This document shows positions 36,226-44,700 of a DNA stretch of 64,000 bases, piece by piece. Under the pieces are notes generated by a model that was given only the letters and a program-made list of their open reading frames with translations, made no database searches and had not been told where the DNA came from. Both the position numbers and the translations under genes were made by a program. This stretch comes from JALEFZ01 sp964564415 (lineage in GTDB: Bacteria; Bacteroidota; Bacteroidia; J057), in contig CAZMAV010000003.1 in NCBI GenBank assembly GCA_964564415.1, positions 248,001 through 312,000 on the forward strand, in the 5' to 3' direction. Each line of letters opens with the position of its first letter. Position 1 is the stretch's first letter.

Positions 36226-37218
36226 TTAGTTGCTGCTCTTTTCTTTTTTCCATTTTTTCTTTTCGGTTTCACCGTCGTGTTCGTAGGCCTTGATGATGTC
36301 CTTGACCAATCGATGCCGGATGACGTCGGAGGTACGCATGCGGACATAGCCGATGCCTTCGATATCGGGAAGAATCCTCAATGCCTGCAAGAGCCCCGAT
36401 CTTTGTTTGGGAGGGAGGTCGATCTGCGAATCGTCTCCGGTGATGATCATGCGGGAATATTCTCCCAGTCGGGTCAGGAGCATTTTGAACTGCATCTCGG
36501 TGGCATTTTGTGCCTCATCCACAATGACGAAGGCATTGTTGAGGGTACGCCCTCTCATGTAGGCCAGGGGTACGACTTCCACAGTATTGTTTTCCATGTA
36601 ATATTTAAGCTTCTCGGAGTGGATCATGTCCCCCAGGGCATCGTAGAGGGGGCGGAGATAGGGATCTACCTTCTCCTTCATGTCACCAGGGAGGAAGCCC
36701 AGGCTTTCGCCTGCATCCACGGCGGGGCGGCTCAGGACGATGCGCTTGACCTGTTTTTCTTTCAAGGCCTTGACAGCGAGGGTCACGGCCATGTAGGTCT
36801 TTCCCGTACCTGCCGGACCAATGGCGAATACGATGTCATTTTTCATCGAAGAAGCCACGATCTGCCGCTGTCCCTTGTTGCGGGGCTTGATGAGGAGGCC
36901 TCCACTGCCGTGTAGGATGACAGTGTCGGAGTTGACCTTGTCATCGCCCTGCTGCCCGGGCCTGTCGTCGGGCTGGAGAATCTCCAAAAAGCGATTTTCA
37001 GACATGGGACCCCTACGGCGGATTTCGTCGATCAGGCTACCCACGATCTGCTTGAGCTTTTCTATTTTTTCATCTTCTCCCTTGACCTTCAGTTCTTCCC
37101 CCCGAGCCACAAAGCGAACCTCCGGAAAGTCCGACTGAATCTGTCTTAAACGCGAATCATTTACTCCATAAACTTCGATGGGGCTGATGTCTTGAAGTAA
37201 AAATGTATGCTCTGTCAA
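36226..37218 (-). CDS. PhoH family ATPase
   Basis: A 330-residue cytoplasmic protein with an N-terminal KH-like region (VNDSRLRQIQSDFPEVRFVARG) and a PhoH P-loop ATPase domain. Walker A is GPAGTGKT, Walker B is VIVDEAQN, and further blocks are RPAVDAGESLGFLPGD and MIITGDDSQIDLP. Homologues are RNA-linked ATPases/helicases in phosphate-starvation and RNA-metabolism contexts. TTG 37218 is preferred as start because a purine-rich agaaagg lies just upstream and LTEHTFLLQDISPIEV is the usual family N-terminus. Another TTG at 37263 adds 15 residues. Confidence 0.92.
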   Translation of the reverse strand: MTEHTFLLQDISPIEVYGVNDSRLRQIQSDFPEVRFVARGEELKVKGEDEKIEKLKQIVGSLIDEIRRRGPMSENRFLEILQPDDRPGQQGDDKVNSDTVILHGSGGLLIKPRNKGQRQIVASSMKNDIVFAIGPAGTGKTYMAVTLAVKALKEKQVKRIVLSRPAVDAGESLGFLPGDMKEKVDPYLRPLYDALGDMIHSEKLKYYMENNTVEVVPLAYMRGRTLNNAFVIVDEAQNATEMQFKMLLTRLGEYSRMIITGDDSQIDLPPKQRSGLLQALRILPDIEGIGYVRMRTSDVIRHRLVKDIIKAYEHDGETEKKKWKKEKSSN

Positions 37219-37479
37219 ATGCCTTTCTTGGTTAAGTTTAAACCTAAAGATAAATGTACGCAAAATTGTGAAATGCGAACAAAAACTCGAGGGAGGTGAT
37301 CAACATACGTCGACAAATAAGGAAATGTTGATCTTTTCGAAGAAAAATATAGGCCACCTTTTCCTGCTCCCTTTCCCAAGTAGGTTAAAAATCCACGTAT
37401 CGGAAAATGTGATTCCCTCAAAAAAATCATATTTTGCCAAAATACGTAAGAATCACCTTTAAGCCTTTGAAAAGGCGGT

Positions 37480-38253
37480 ATGCCTATCATTACTCTGACA
37501 TCGGACCTGGGAGACAATAGCCATTATCCCGCCATCGTCAAGGGAATCATCTTTACCATGTTTCCCGAAGCGAAGGTCGTGGATGTCACCCATAATATCC
37601 CCAACTTCGATGTGATGCAGGCTGCCTATGTGGTTCGCCATACCTATCCCGCCTATCCCAGGGACTCTATACACATGATTGCCGTAGATCCCGACCAGAG
37701 TCGCCCCATTGTTCTGCGCTATCAGGGCAAATACTTTGTAGGTCCGGACAATGGTGTCCTCAGCCTCATCACCAACGGCTCCCTGGCTGAGGCTCACCTC
37801 ATCGAAAACGAAGGACTCCTGCGCAAGGATTATCCCACCTCCTTCATGGCAGCCCGGATGTATGCGCCGACAGCTGCCTTCCTGGCCAGCGGAGGTACAC
37901 TGGAAGAAATTGGTCCTGTAGCCCCCCTCAATGTCCTTCGCTGGGGAGAACCGAGCTATTCCCACAACTGTCTCAGAGGAAAAATCATCCACATTGATAA
38001 GTTTGGCAACGCCATTACCAACATAGAGAAGGAGAATTTCCTGGCTCTCAAAGAAAACCGACGCTTTGAGATATTCATCCGAAATGTACGGCTCAAGCGT
38101 ATTGTCAATACCTACTCCGATGTCAGCAAGGCTGATGCCCTGGCCATTTTTGGTGAAAGCAGTCACCTGGAAATCGCCATGAGAGAAGCTTCTGCTGCTG
38201 ACCTCCTAGGCCTTAAGGTCCACGACATGATCACCATAGAGTTTCGTCGGTAG
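37480..38253 (+). CDS. SAM hydroxide adenosyltransferase family protein (DUF62)
   Basis: A 257-residue protein related to fluorinase/chlorinase and to SAM hydroxide adenosyltransferases, which split S-adenosylmethionine to adenosine and methionine. Blocks are ITLTSDLGDNSHYPAIVKG, VDVTHNIPNFDVMQAAYV, FVGPDNGVLSLI (catalytic Asp region) and YAPTAAFLASG. The C-terminal beta domain has IIHIDKFGNAITNI. Halogenase activity is not implied; hydroxide is the usual nucleophile in non-halogenating relatives. It is divergent from phoH and its stop is 2 nt from the convergent neighbour. Confidence 0.9.
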   Translation: MPIITLTSDLGDNSHYPAIVKGIIFTMFPEAKVVDVTHNIPNFDVMQAAYVVRHTYPAYPRDSIHMIAVDPDQSRPIVLRYQGKYFVGPDNGVLSLITNGSLAEAHLIENEGLLRKDYPTSFMAARMYAPTAAFLASGGTLEEIGPVAPLNVLRWGEPSYSHNCLRGKIIHIDKFGNAITNIEKENFLALKENRRFEIFIRNVRLKRIVNTYSDVSKADALAIFGESSHLEIAMREASAADLLGLKVHDMITIEFRR

Positions 38254-38255
38254 CC

Positions 38256-38870
38256 TTACTGGACATTCCATACGCTTCGACTTCTCCTGCCCCTGAGCAG
38301 GGGACTGAGGTAGTATTTTTTTCTTTTGCTGAGGGCAAGGATAAGGCTGCCCAGGATGATTTCTCCGGTAAAAACGGCTACCTCTGTCTCATTCAGGGTT
38401 TTTTGTTCTAATACCCAGAAACTCAAAAATTCCGAGAGCCCATGAAGGATGAAGACCGAGCCTCCCAACAAAAGGGCCCTGCGATTGAGCTGGTCTTCGG
38501 GGGGGACGCTCTTACAGATCCAGTCCAATTGATCTTTGGAGACAACCACATTGATGCCCTCCTCAAATTCCAGTTTGTCCATCTTGATCGAAGCCCCATC
38601 CATGTAGCGAATCTTATGGCTGAGGTATACCTTAAATATGACACTGTCCTCGCCTACAGACATTATTTCTCCTAAGAACCAGTCAAAATTCCCTACACAG
38701 TCGTCCAGGATATTGGGATTACAGCCAGCCGCAGACTTCACCTCAACGAAACTTCCAGTTTCGAAGACTTTTGTTTTCCTTCCATTCGTAAGGGTAAGGC
38801 CCTGAGCAAGAAGGCCCTCACCAATCACAGCCATAAGGATGAATAGATAGAGAGAAGAAAAAAAATTCAT
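38256..38870 (-). CDS. Exported/membrane hypothetical protein
   Basis: A 204-residue protein of unrecognised family. Starting at ATG 38870 gives an N-terminal signal (FFSSLYLFILMAVIGEGLLAQG); an in-frame start at 38915 adds 15 residues. The middle is a soluble beta-rich domain with three Cys (CNPNILDDC, ICKS). Near the C-terminus two hydrophobic stretches (ALLLGGSVFILHGLSEFL and VAVFTGEIILGSLILAL) are likely membrane helices, followed by a basic tail. No function can be assigned. It is convergent with the SAM-related gene. Confidence 0.65.
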   Translation of the reverse strand: MNFFSSLYLFILMAVIGEGLLAQGLTLTNGRKTKVFETGSFVEVKSAAGCNPNILDDCVGNFDWFLGEIMSVGEDSVIFKVYLSHKIRYMDGASIKMDKLEFEEGINVVVSKDQLDWICKSVPPEDQLNRRALLLGGSVFILHGLSEFLSFWVLEQKTLNETEVAVFTGEIILGSLILALSKRKKYYLSPLLRGRRSRSVWNVQ

Positions 38871-38958
38871 CACAACAAAAGATAAGGCTTTAATCAAAGG
38901 GGGACAACTGGACATTTACCCCAATAATGCCCATTTTTCGAAAATTAATATCCCACAC

Positions 38959-39834
38959 ATGAGAATTATTGACCCAGGTACCATACCCACTGCCCAGATG
39001 CATCAGATTCTGGTAGGCAGCATCGCTCCCAGACCCATAGCCTTGGTCAGTTCGCTATCTGAAGACGGTATCCCCAACCTGGCTCCCTACAGCTTTTTTA
39101 ATGTTTTTGGCTCCGATCCCGCTACGGCGGTTTTTTCCTCTGTCAGGTCCATCGGTACTGGAGAAAAAAAGGATACCCTGCGCAATGTGGAGGCAACCCG
39201 GGAATGCGTCATCCACGTCGTCAGCCATTCCATCCTTCACCAAATGGCCCTCAGTAGCAAAAATTTTCCCTACGAGGTAGATGAATTCACCAAGTCGGGA
39301 TTTACGCCTATCTCCTCCGACAAGGTAAAACCACCCAGGGTGAAGGAATCTCCCGTTCACTTCGAATGTGAGGTAAGGGACATCTATCCCCTCGGTAGCG
39401 GTGGAGGTGGTGGCAGCCTCATCATTTGCAACATCCTCAGGGTGCATGTGGAGGAGGAAATTTTTACGGAGGAAGATAAGATTGATCCCCAGCGCCTGGA
39501 CCTCATGGGGCGTATGGGCCGGGCCTTTTATTGTCGTGCAAAGGGCGAAAACGTCTTTCCCATCTACATGCCAAGGGAAGAAGTTTGCATTGGTTTTGAT
39601 GGCCTTCCCCCTCACATCCGCCAGTCAGGCATCCTTACCGGCAATGACCTGGGAAGACTGGCGGCCCTCCCTGCCCCTCCCGAGCCTGATCACAGCCTTT
39701 CTTCCGATCCCGAAATCATGGATGCCCTGGCCGGCAATGCTCAGGACAGAGACAGGCGGCTCCATCTCTATGCTCAAGACCTAATCCAAAAGGGAGAAGT
39801 CGAAAAAGCCTATCAGGTGCTCCATGTGGAATAG
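38959..39834 (+). CDS. Flavin reductase family protein
   Basis: A 291-residue FMN-binding split-barrel protein. The N-terminal block VGSIAPRPIALVSSLSEDGIPNLAPYSFFNVF is characteristic of the flavin_reduct family (HpaC/NADH:FMN oxidoreductase-like). Other matches are VVSHSILHQMALSSKNFPYEVDEF and a Gly-rich loop GSGGGGGS near residue 150. It probably supplies reduced flavin or acts as a flavoprotein oxidoreductase. It lies 41 nt before the fumarylacetoacetase gene, a pairing common in Bacteroidota aromatic amino-acid catabolism regions. Confidence 0.85.
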   Translation: MRIIDPGTIPTAQMHQILVGSIAPRPIALVSSLSEDGIPNLAPYSFFNVFGSDPATAVFSSVRSIGTGEKKDTLRNVEATRECVIHVVSHSILHQMALSSKNFPYEVDEFTKSGFTPISSDKVKPPRVKESPVHFECEVRDIYPLGSGGGGGSLIICNILRVHVEEEIFTEEDKIDPQRLDLMGRMGRAFYCRAKGENVFPIYMPREEVCIGFDGLPPHIRQSGILTGNDLGRLAALPAPPEPDHSLSSDPEIMDALAGNAQDRDRRLHLYAQDLIQKGEVEKAYQVLHVE

Positions 39835-39875
39835 CATCCACTTTCATTTTCTATAAAAAATTAATACTTCCTCAT

Positions 39876-41147
39876 ATGCTTCCTCCCAATGATCCAAGCC
39901 TTACTTCCTGGCTCGACATTGCAGCCGATTCAGATTTTAGCCTACAAAACCTGCCTTATGGCATCTCCGATGAGGGAGATCAGACCTTTAGAGCAGTTTC
40001 TGCCCTGGGAGATTTTGCCATCGACCTGCATGGCCTTCACGAGCTGGGATACCTGGAGGGCTTGAATCTGCCAATAGGAATTTTTACCGAGCCTTACCTC
40101 AATCCTTTTATGGAATTGGGGCAAAATACCTGGCGGGCTTTACGTCAGCGCCTCTCAGATTTGTTTAAGGAGGATAGCTCCTACGACCTGAAGGATCGAA
40201 AGGGAGATTGGCAGCGAATTTTCAAGGAGAGAAAGAAACTAAGCATGAGCATGCCAGTCTTTGTGAGAGACTATACGGATTTTTATTCTTCTGAGTCTCA
40301 CGCCTTCAATGTAGGCTCTATGTTTCGCGATCCCGACAATGCCCTCCTGCCCAACTGGAAGCATTTACCAGTGGGATATCACGGAAGAGCCTCTTCCATC
40401 GTGGTGTCGGAAACCCCCATCCACCGTCCCAAAGGGCAGCAGAAGCCCGCCGAGGGTGCCCCGGTTTTTGGTCCCTGTAAGTTGCTCGACTTCGAACTGG
40501 AAATGGCCTTTGTGGTCGGAAAGGCAAACGAATTGGGGCAGGCCATCCCTGTATCCGAAGCCCGAGATCATATGTTTGGCATGGTCCTTTTCAACGATTG
40601 GTCAGCCAGAGACATACAAAAGTGGGAATACGTACCCCTTGGACCCTTTTTGGCCAAAAGCTTTGCTTCCTCCATTTCACCTTGGATCGTGACCATGGAT
40701 GCCCTCGAACCTTTTACCCTGGCCAGTCCTGAACAAAAACCCGAAGTATTGCCCTATCTAAAATATGAAGGCAATCGCCACTATGACATTAACATGGAGG
40801 TAGAAATCCAAGCTCCGGCTTCCACTCCTCTAAGGGTCTGCCGCTCTAACCATAAGTACCTCTATTGGAACATCGATCAGCAGTTGGCCCATCATACCGT
40901 CAATGGCTGTAACCTTCACGTGGGGGACATGATGGCCTCGGGGACGATTTCCGGGCCTAAAGAGGGCAGCTATGGCTCCATGCTCGAAATTACCTGGCGC
41001 GGGACCAAGCCTGTGGACATGCCCGACGGCAGCCAGCGAAAGTTTATCCAGGATGGAGACCGGGTCATCATGAAGGCCTGGGCAGAAAAGGATGGAGTAA
41101 GGGTAGGTTTTGGAGAGGTCTCCACAGAGGTCTTGCCCGCCAAATAA
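39876..41147 (+). CDS. fahA: Fumarylacetoacetase
   Basis: A 423-residue enzyme hydrolysing fumarylacetoacetate to fumarate and acetoacetate, the last step of tyrosine/homogentisate degradation. The N-terminal FAH domain (about 15-115) precedes the catalytic domain. Recognisable blocks are PVFVRDYTDFYSSESHA (catalytic Asp/Glu and metal site), LPVGYHGRASSIVVSE with the catalytic His, LDFELEMAFVVG, FNDWSARDIQKWEYVPLGPF and MASGTISGP. Length matches the eukaryotic-type enzyme. It sits between a flavin reductase and a GNAT-like protein in a tight run of genes. Confidence 0.95.
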   Translation: MLPPNDPSLTSWLDIAADSDFSLQNLPYGISDEGDQTFRAVSALGDFAIDLHGLHELGYLEGLNLPIGIFTEPYLNPFMELGQNTWRALRQRLSDLFKEDSSYDLKDRKGDWQRIFKERKKLSMSMPVFVRDYTDFYSSESHAFNVGSMFRDPDNALLPNWKHLPVGYHGRASSIVVSETPIHRPKGQQKPAEGAPVFGPCKLLDFELEMAFVVGKANELGQAIPVSEARDHMFGMVLFNDWSARDIQKWEYVPLGPFLAKSFASSISPWIVTMDALEPFTLASPEQKPEVLPYLKYEGNRHYDINMEVEIQAPASTPLRVCRSNHKYLYWNIDQQLAHHTVNGCNLHVGDMMASGTISGPKEGSYGSMLEITWRGTKPVDMPDGSQRKFIQDGDRVIMKAWAEKDGVRVGFGEVSTEVLPAK

Positions 41148-41153
41148 TCCCCT

Positions 41154-42146
41154 ATGGGTAGTACCGACCTTCAGATCCTAAAAGGCAGGGAGATCGATCC
41201 CTTGCAATGGGATGCCTTTGTAGAGGCTTCTCCACAAGGAGGATTTTATGCTCAACATGCCTATCTCAGTGTCATTCGCCCCGATTGGAAGGCCTACATC
41301 CACCTGGAAAAGAATTCCTGGCAGGCTGTTATGCCCTTCGTCATCAACCGAAGGTTCGGCTTTCATTCCCTCCCCCAGCCTCCTTTCACCCAGTATCTGG
41401 GGGTAATGTTCAGGCCTCAGGGGGAAGCAGAGACCTACAAAAGGTATGCAGCCTATCAGAAAATTCTGGAGGCTTTTGGAGAGGCCTGGGAGGACATTGA
41501 CCTCTTTGTCCAGCATTTTTCTCCCAACTTCAACTTTGGCATTCCTCTCCATGCTCAAGGCTTTGAGCTTAGCAATCGTTACACTTACTATCTCGACCTG
41601 TGTCAGGATCTAGAGGAATTGAAAAAGGGAATGAGTTCCAATCATCGGCGAAACATAAAAAAGGGAGAAAAGCGGGAGCTGAGGTTTAGATTGGCTCCAA
41701 ACAGCAAGGGGTTCCTTCATATATTAAAAGCAAATAAAGAGGAAGGCAGGGACCTTATGGGGGGACACAGGCCTTCCTGGGAAAAGATCGAAGACCTGGC
41801 CAACTGGTTTGTGGATGCTGATTACGGAGACCTGGTCGAGGTGGTAGATGAGGGGGAGGGAGTCCTTGCAGCCAACCTATTAGGACATTTTAAAGAAAAA
41901 TCGTATTCTTTGATGGGCATTGTCAGGCCTTCAGAAAGGCGGGAAGGAACCATGACTTTTTTGATGTGGGAATGCATAAAGAAGGCAGTGGAGAGAGGGT
42001 CAGAAACTTTTGACTTTGAAGGCTCTATGATACCCGGTGTGGCCCGATATTTTCAGGATTTTGGGTCCTATCCAGTCTCTTATTTACAAATCAGCAGAAA
42101 CCAATTACCCAGAATAGTGCGATGGATAAGAAAATCAAAAACATAG
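41154..42146 (+). CDS. GNAT/FemAB-like acyltransferase
   Basis: A 330-residue protein resembling FemAB-related GNAT proteins with two tandem acyl-CoA acyltransferase folds. Features are an N-terminal QGGFYAQHAYL segment, the basic motif SSNHRRNIKKGEK, and the C-terminal fold with LLGHFKEKSYSLMGIV and DFEGSMIPGVARYFQDFG. The last block is a hallmark of this group. Substrates are unknown, possibly an amino-acyl or acyl transfer onto an envelope component. It starts 6 nt after fahA and its 3' end overlaps upp by 25 nt. Confidence 0.75.
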   Translation: MGSTDLQILKGREIDPLQWDAFVEASPQGGFYAQHAYLSVIRPDWKAYIHLEKNSWQAVMPFVINRRFGFHSLPQPPFTQYLGVMFRPQGEAETYKRYAAYQKILEAFGEAWEDIDLFVQHFSPNFNFGIPLHAQGFELSNRYTYYLDLCQDLEELKKGMSSNHRRNIKKGEKRELRFRLAPNSKGFLHILKANKEEGRDLMGGHRPSWEKIEDLANWFVDADYGDLVEVVDEGEGVLAANLLGHFKEKSYSLMGIVRPSERREGTMTFLMWECIKKAVERGSETFDFEGSMIPGVARYFQDFGSYPVSYLQISRNQLPRIVRWIRKSKT

Positions 42147-42775
42147 GTCAGCAACATTCTTATTTGAACAATATCATGTTTGAGTTGCGGGAGGTGGAAG
42201 TGCAAAAAGACCGTTCCCGTTTTCGCAACAACCTACAGAAGGTGGCGCGGATTTTGGCCTATGAGATCAGCAAAGAGTTGAACTACCTTCCCCGGATGGT
42301 GCAGACCCCATTGGGAGAGTTGGAGATGAAGGTCATGGAGGAGCATCCGGTCATCGTATCCATCCTCAGGGCAGGCTTGCCCATGCATCAGGGCATGCTT
42401 GATTTTTTTGATCAATCGGACAATGGTTTTGTAGCCGCCTACAGACATACCACCAAGGGCAATGAATTTATCGTCAAGGTGGAGTATGCCGCCATGCCCG
42501 AACTGCAAGGCCGCAGCCTTATTCTTACCGATCCCATGATTGCCACCGGAAGAAGCCTGGTCCTGAGCTATCGGCAGATCGTAGAGGAGTTTGGAGAGCC
42601 CAAACAGCTCTTTATTGCCAGCGTGGTGGCCAGCGACGAAGGCCTGGAATACCTTCAGCGAAACATCCCCAAGGCAAAGATTTATGTAGGAGCCATCGAC
42701 TACGAACTGACTGCCAAGGCTTATATTGTTCCTGGCCTGGGAGATGCCGGAGACCTTGCCTTTGGCCCTAAATAA
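42122..42775 (+). CDS. upp: Uracil phosphoribosyltransferase
   Basis: A 217-residue salvage enzyme making UMP from uracil and PRPP. Family blocks are QQHSYLNNIMFELREV, SILRAGLPMHQGML, the PRPP loop LTDPMIATGRSLVLSY, and the uracil-binding C-terminus YIVPGLGDAGDLAFG. The start at 42122 overlaps the GNAT-like gene by 25 nt. It is kept because the residues before the next ATG (42176) contain the conserved QQHS segment. Confidence 0.95.
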   Translation: MDKKIKNIGQQHSYLNNIMFELREVEVQKDRSRFRNNLQKVARILAYEISKELNYLPRMVQTPLGELEMKVMEEHPVIVSILRAGLPMHQGMLDFFDQSDNGFVAAYRHTTKGNEFIVKVEYAAMPELQGRSLILTDPMIATGRSLVLSYRQIVEEFGEPKQLFIASVVASDEGLEYLQRNIPKAKIYVGAIDYELTAKAYIVPGLGDAGDLAFGPK

Positions 42776-42829
42776 ATAAAAACTGGCTTAGGCTTTTTTC
42801 GTACTATCAGCTAGTACCCTAATTGTTAC

Positions 42830-43375
42830 ATGCTAGAGATTTTTCTCCACACCCTTGCCCAGTTCGATGTTGAATCCTTCTCGCAGGTAGTCGAAAAACC
42901 CGACTCCGAATGGGGATGGTACGTATTCCTGTTTTTTACTTCCTTCGTAAAATTTGCCCTCGCTGCTATCACTGCACTGGCAGAACCTGACATCAACATC
43001 CTTGAATTTTTTCTCACGGTGGGAGGAGGAGCCCTTGTCTCAGTGGTCTTCTACACCTACTTTGGGGAGCAGTTTAGGCGCTGGTTTGTCAAGAATGTCG
43101 TGAGAAGGGAAGCTCAGGAGGAAATCCAAAACGGACAAAAGAAAAATAATAAAATCACAAAAATTTGGGATCGCTATGGCTTGCCGGGAGTAGCTATGCT
43201 GGCCCCCTTTCTCTCCCCTATGGTTTGCGTAGGGGTAGCAGTCTCCTTTAGGGAAGATCCCCGGAGGATCATTTTTTTCAATGGGATGAGTATTATCCTA
43301 TGGACTATCATTTTCGCGTTGCTTCGTGAGCAGGTTTTAGATTTTGCCCGTGAAACGGGGCTTATCAAGGCTTAA
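42830..43375 (+). CDS. Small integral membrane protein (DedA/small multidrug-export-like)
   Basis: A 181-residue protein with about four membrane segments: YVFLFFTSFVKFALAAITALA, FFLTVGGGALVSVVFYTYF, LPGVAMLAPFLSPMVCVGVAVSF and IIFFNGMSIILWTIIFALL. A basic cytoplasmic stretch (VVRREAQEEIQNGQKKNNK) lies between the second and third. Gly/Pro-rich re-entrant-like helices with the preceding WDRYG resemble the DedA/VTT or small multidrug-export groups. The assignment is tentative. It follows upp by 54 nt. Confidence 0.6.
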   Translation: MLEIFLHTLAQFDVESFSQVVEKPDSEWGWYVFLFFTSFVKFALAAITALAEPDINILEFFLTVGGGALVSVVFYTYFGEQFRRWFVKNVVRREAQEEIQNGQKKNNKITKIWDRYGLPGVAMLAPFLSPMVCVGVAVSFREDPRRIIFFNGMSIILWTIIFALLREQVLDFARETGLIKA

Positions 43376-43440
43376 GCTTATTTTTTTCAAAGAACTTCCC
43401 ATCCAGAAGTCCACATGATAATGGCCTAGCCTCTCTCATA

Positions 43441-43490
43441 TTTGGAGTAGGACTGAAATTTACCTATATTGCCTAACGAATGTTAGGTAG
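43441..43490 (+). promoter_or_regulatory. Promoter and operator-like palindrome of the TetR gene
   Basis: TTTG at 43441-43444 is followed after 20 nt by tatattg (43465-43471), close to the Bacteroidota -33/-7 consensus. Immediately downstream is cctaac-gaat-gttagg (43472-43487), a perfect 6-bp inverted repeat with a 4-nt spacer, the form of many TetR operators. It spans the ATG at 43480, so binding of the encoded repressor would block its own transcription. Confidence 0.55.
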
Positions 43491-44109
43491 TTTGTCCATA
43501 GTCAAGCTCAATCCGCTCTCCCCGAGGAAGCAGGAAATCCTGGAAGTCGCCCAGCGGCTCTTCAGCCAAGCTGGTTATGATGGAGCATCCATGAGACAGA
43601 TCGCCGAAGCCCTTGACATTCAGACGGCCAGCCTCTACAGCCATTACAAGTCCAAGGACGATATGCTCTGGGAGATTGCCATTCGCTGCGCCCGCGAATT
43701 TCACGTCCACGTCCTTCCCTTTGAAAAAATGGACAGCAGCGTCGAAGAGCGACTCAGAGGCATGGTCAGGAAACACACCGAACTCATCATCGAAAATATA
43801 GATGCTTCTGCCATTTTCCTTTATGAATGGAAGCACCTCGAGGAAGGAAAAGAAGAGAAAAAGGCCCGTAAGGAGCATTATCAAAATTTGATTCAGACTT
43901 ACGAACAAGCCTTTATCAACGTTATCGAGGAAGGCATCATCAAAGGTGACTTTCGTCAGGTTCCCGTCAAATTCATCACCTATACCCTATTAAATTGTAT
44001 CAATTGGATTCAGCATTGGTACAAACCCCAGGGTAAGATGACTGTCGGAGAGATCACAGACGAGTTTGAAGCCTTCATCATCAACGCCCTCAAGTCAAAC
44101 ATTAGATAA
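43480..44109 (+). CDS. TetR/AcrR family transcriptional regulator
   Basis: A 209-residue repressor. The N-terminal helix-turn-helix domain reads RKQEILEVAQRLFSQAGYDGAS and then QIAEALDIQTASLYSHYKSKDDML, the usual TetR_N pattern. The C-terminal ligand-binding domain has the TetR_C-like block ENIDASAIFLYEWKHL. This variant resembles PaaR/AcuR-like regulators of CoA-ester or aromatic catabolism, but the ligand is unknown. The ATG at 43480 lies inside an operator-like palindrome. A downstream TTG (43492) is a possible alternative start. A strong terminator follows at 44131-44170. Confidence 0.88.
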   Translation: MLGSLSIVKLNPLSPRKQEILEVAQRLFSQAGYDGASMRQIAEALDIQTASLYSHYKSKDDMLWEIAIRCAREFHVHVLPFEKMDSSVEERLRGMVRKHTELIIENIDASAIFLYEWKHLEEGKEEKKARKEHYQNLIQTYEQAFINVIEEGIIKGDFRQVPVKFITYTLLNCINWIQHWYKPQGKMTVGEITDEFEAFIINALKSNIR

Positions 44110-44130
44110 ATACTACTACACTTAGTTGAA

Positions 44131-44170
44131 ACCTATCTCAGCTCGTATTGCTGGGATAGGTAATTTTTTT
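44131..44170 (+). terminator. Intrinsic terminator of the TetR gene
   Basis: acctatctcagc and gctgggataggt form a 12-bp near-perfect stem with a 7-nt loop, followed by aattttttt. It is placed 22 nt after the TetR stop. Confidence 0.85.
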
Positions 44171-44198
44171 GTCAAATGTGTACCTTTCGTCAAAAAGC

Positions 44199-44696
44199 AT
44201 GAGCCCCTTTTACCAAGAGTTTGTAAAGGAAATCAAGCGTCGCCTGCTGGAAGAATCTATTCCACGCACCCGCAAATGCCTCACCCTGCTCAGCCAGGAG
44301 GATATCTGGTACAGACCCAATGCCCATTCCAATTCCGTAGGCAACCTTGTCCTCCATCTATGTGGAAATGCTCGACAGTGGATCATAGCCGGTTTTGGTA
44401 GGCAGGAAGACCAGCGCGACCGCAAAGCTGAATTTCAAGAGCAGGGCCCCCTGCCCACGGGAGACTTGTTGAAACTACTGGACAAACTGAGGGTAGACCT
44501 CGAAGGGGTCTTGGATCAACTTTCGGAGGAAGAAGTAATGCGAGGCTATCAGGTGCAGGTCTTCGAGGAAAGCGGAATTGCGATGTTGATTCATACCGTG
44601 GAACATTTTTCGTATCATGTGGGACAGATTACCTATGTGGTAAAAGCCAGGAAAAACCTGGATACGGACTATTATGGAGAGATGAAGTTGGATTAA
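44199..44696 (+). CDS. DUF1572/DinB-like four-helix protein
   Basis: A 165-residue protein of the DinB/YfiT four-helix-bundle superfamily, DUF1572 branch. The three metal-binding His residues are probably in NLVLHLCGNARQW, LIHTVEHFSYHVGQI and neighbouring positions. The IPRTRKCLTLLSQEDIWYRPN opening is typical. Superfamily members include metal-dependent, thiol-linked (bacillithiol or mycothiol) transferases, but no specific reaction can be assigned. ATG 44199 is used; the frame also opens from a TTG at 44169. It ends 4 nt before the next gene. Confidence 0.8.
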   Translation: MSPFYQEFVKEIKRRLLEESIPRTRKCLTLLSQEDIWYRPNAHSNSVGNLVLHLCGNARQWIIAGFGRQEDQRDRKAEFQEQGPLPTGDLLKLLDKLRVDLEGVLDQLSEEEVMRGYQVQVFEESGIAMLIHTVEHFSYHVGQITYVVKARKNLDTDYYGEMKLD

Positions 44697-44700
44697 GCAC

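Noticed and set aside
37480..38253. Fluorinase or chlorinase call
   Set aside because: The protein belongs to the same superfamily, but the widespread hydroxide-using DUF62 proteins fit better and no halogen-specific loop could be recognised.
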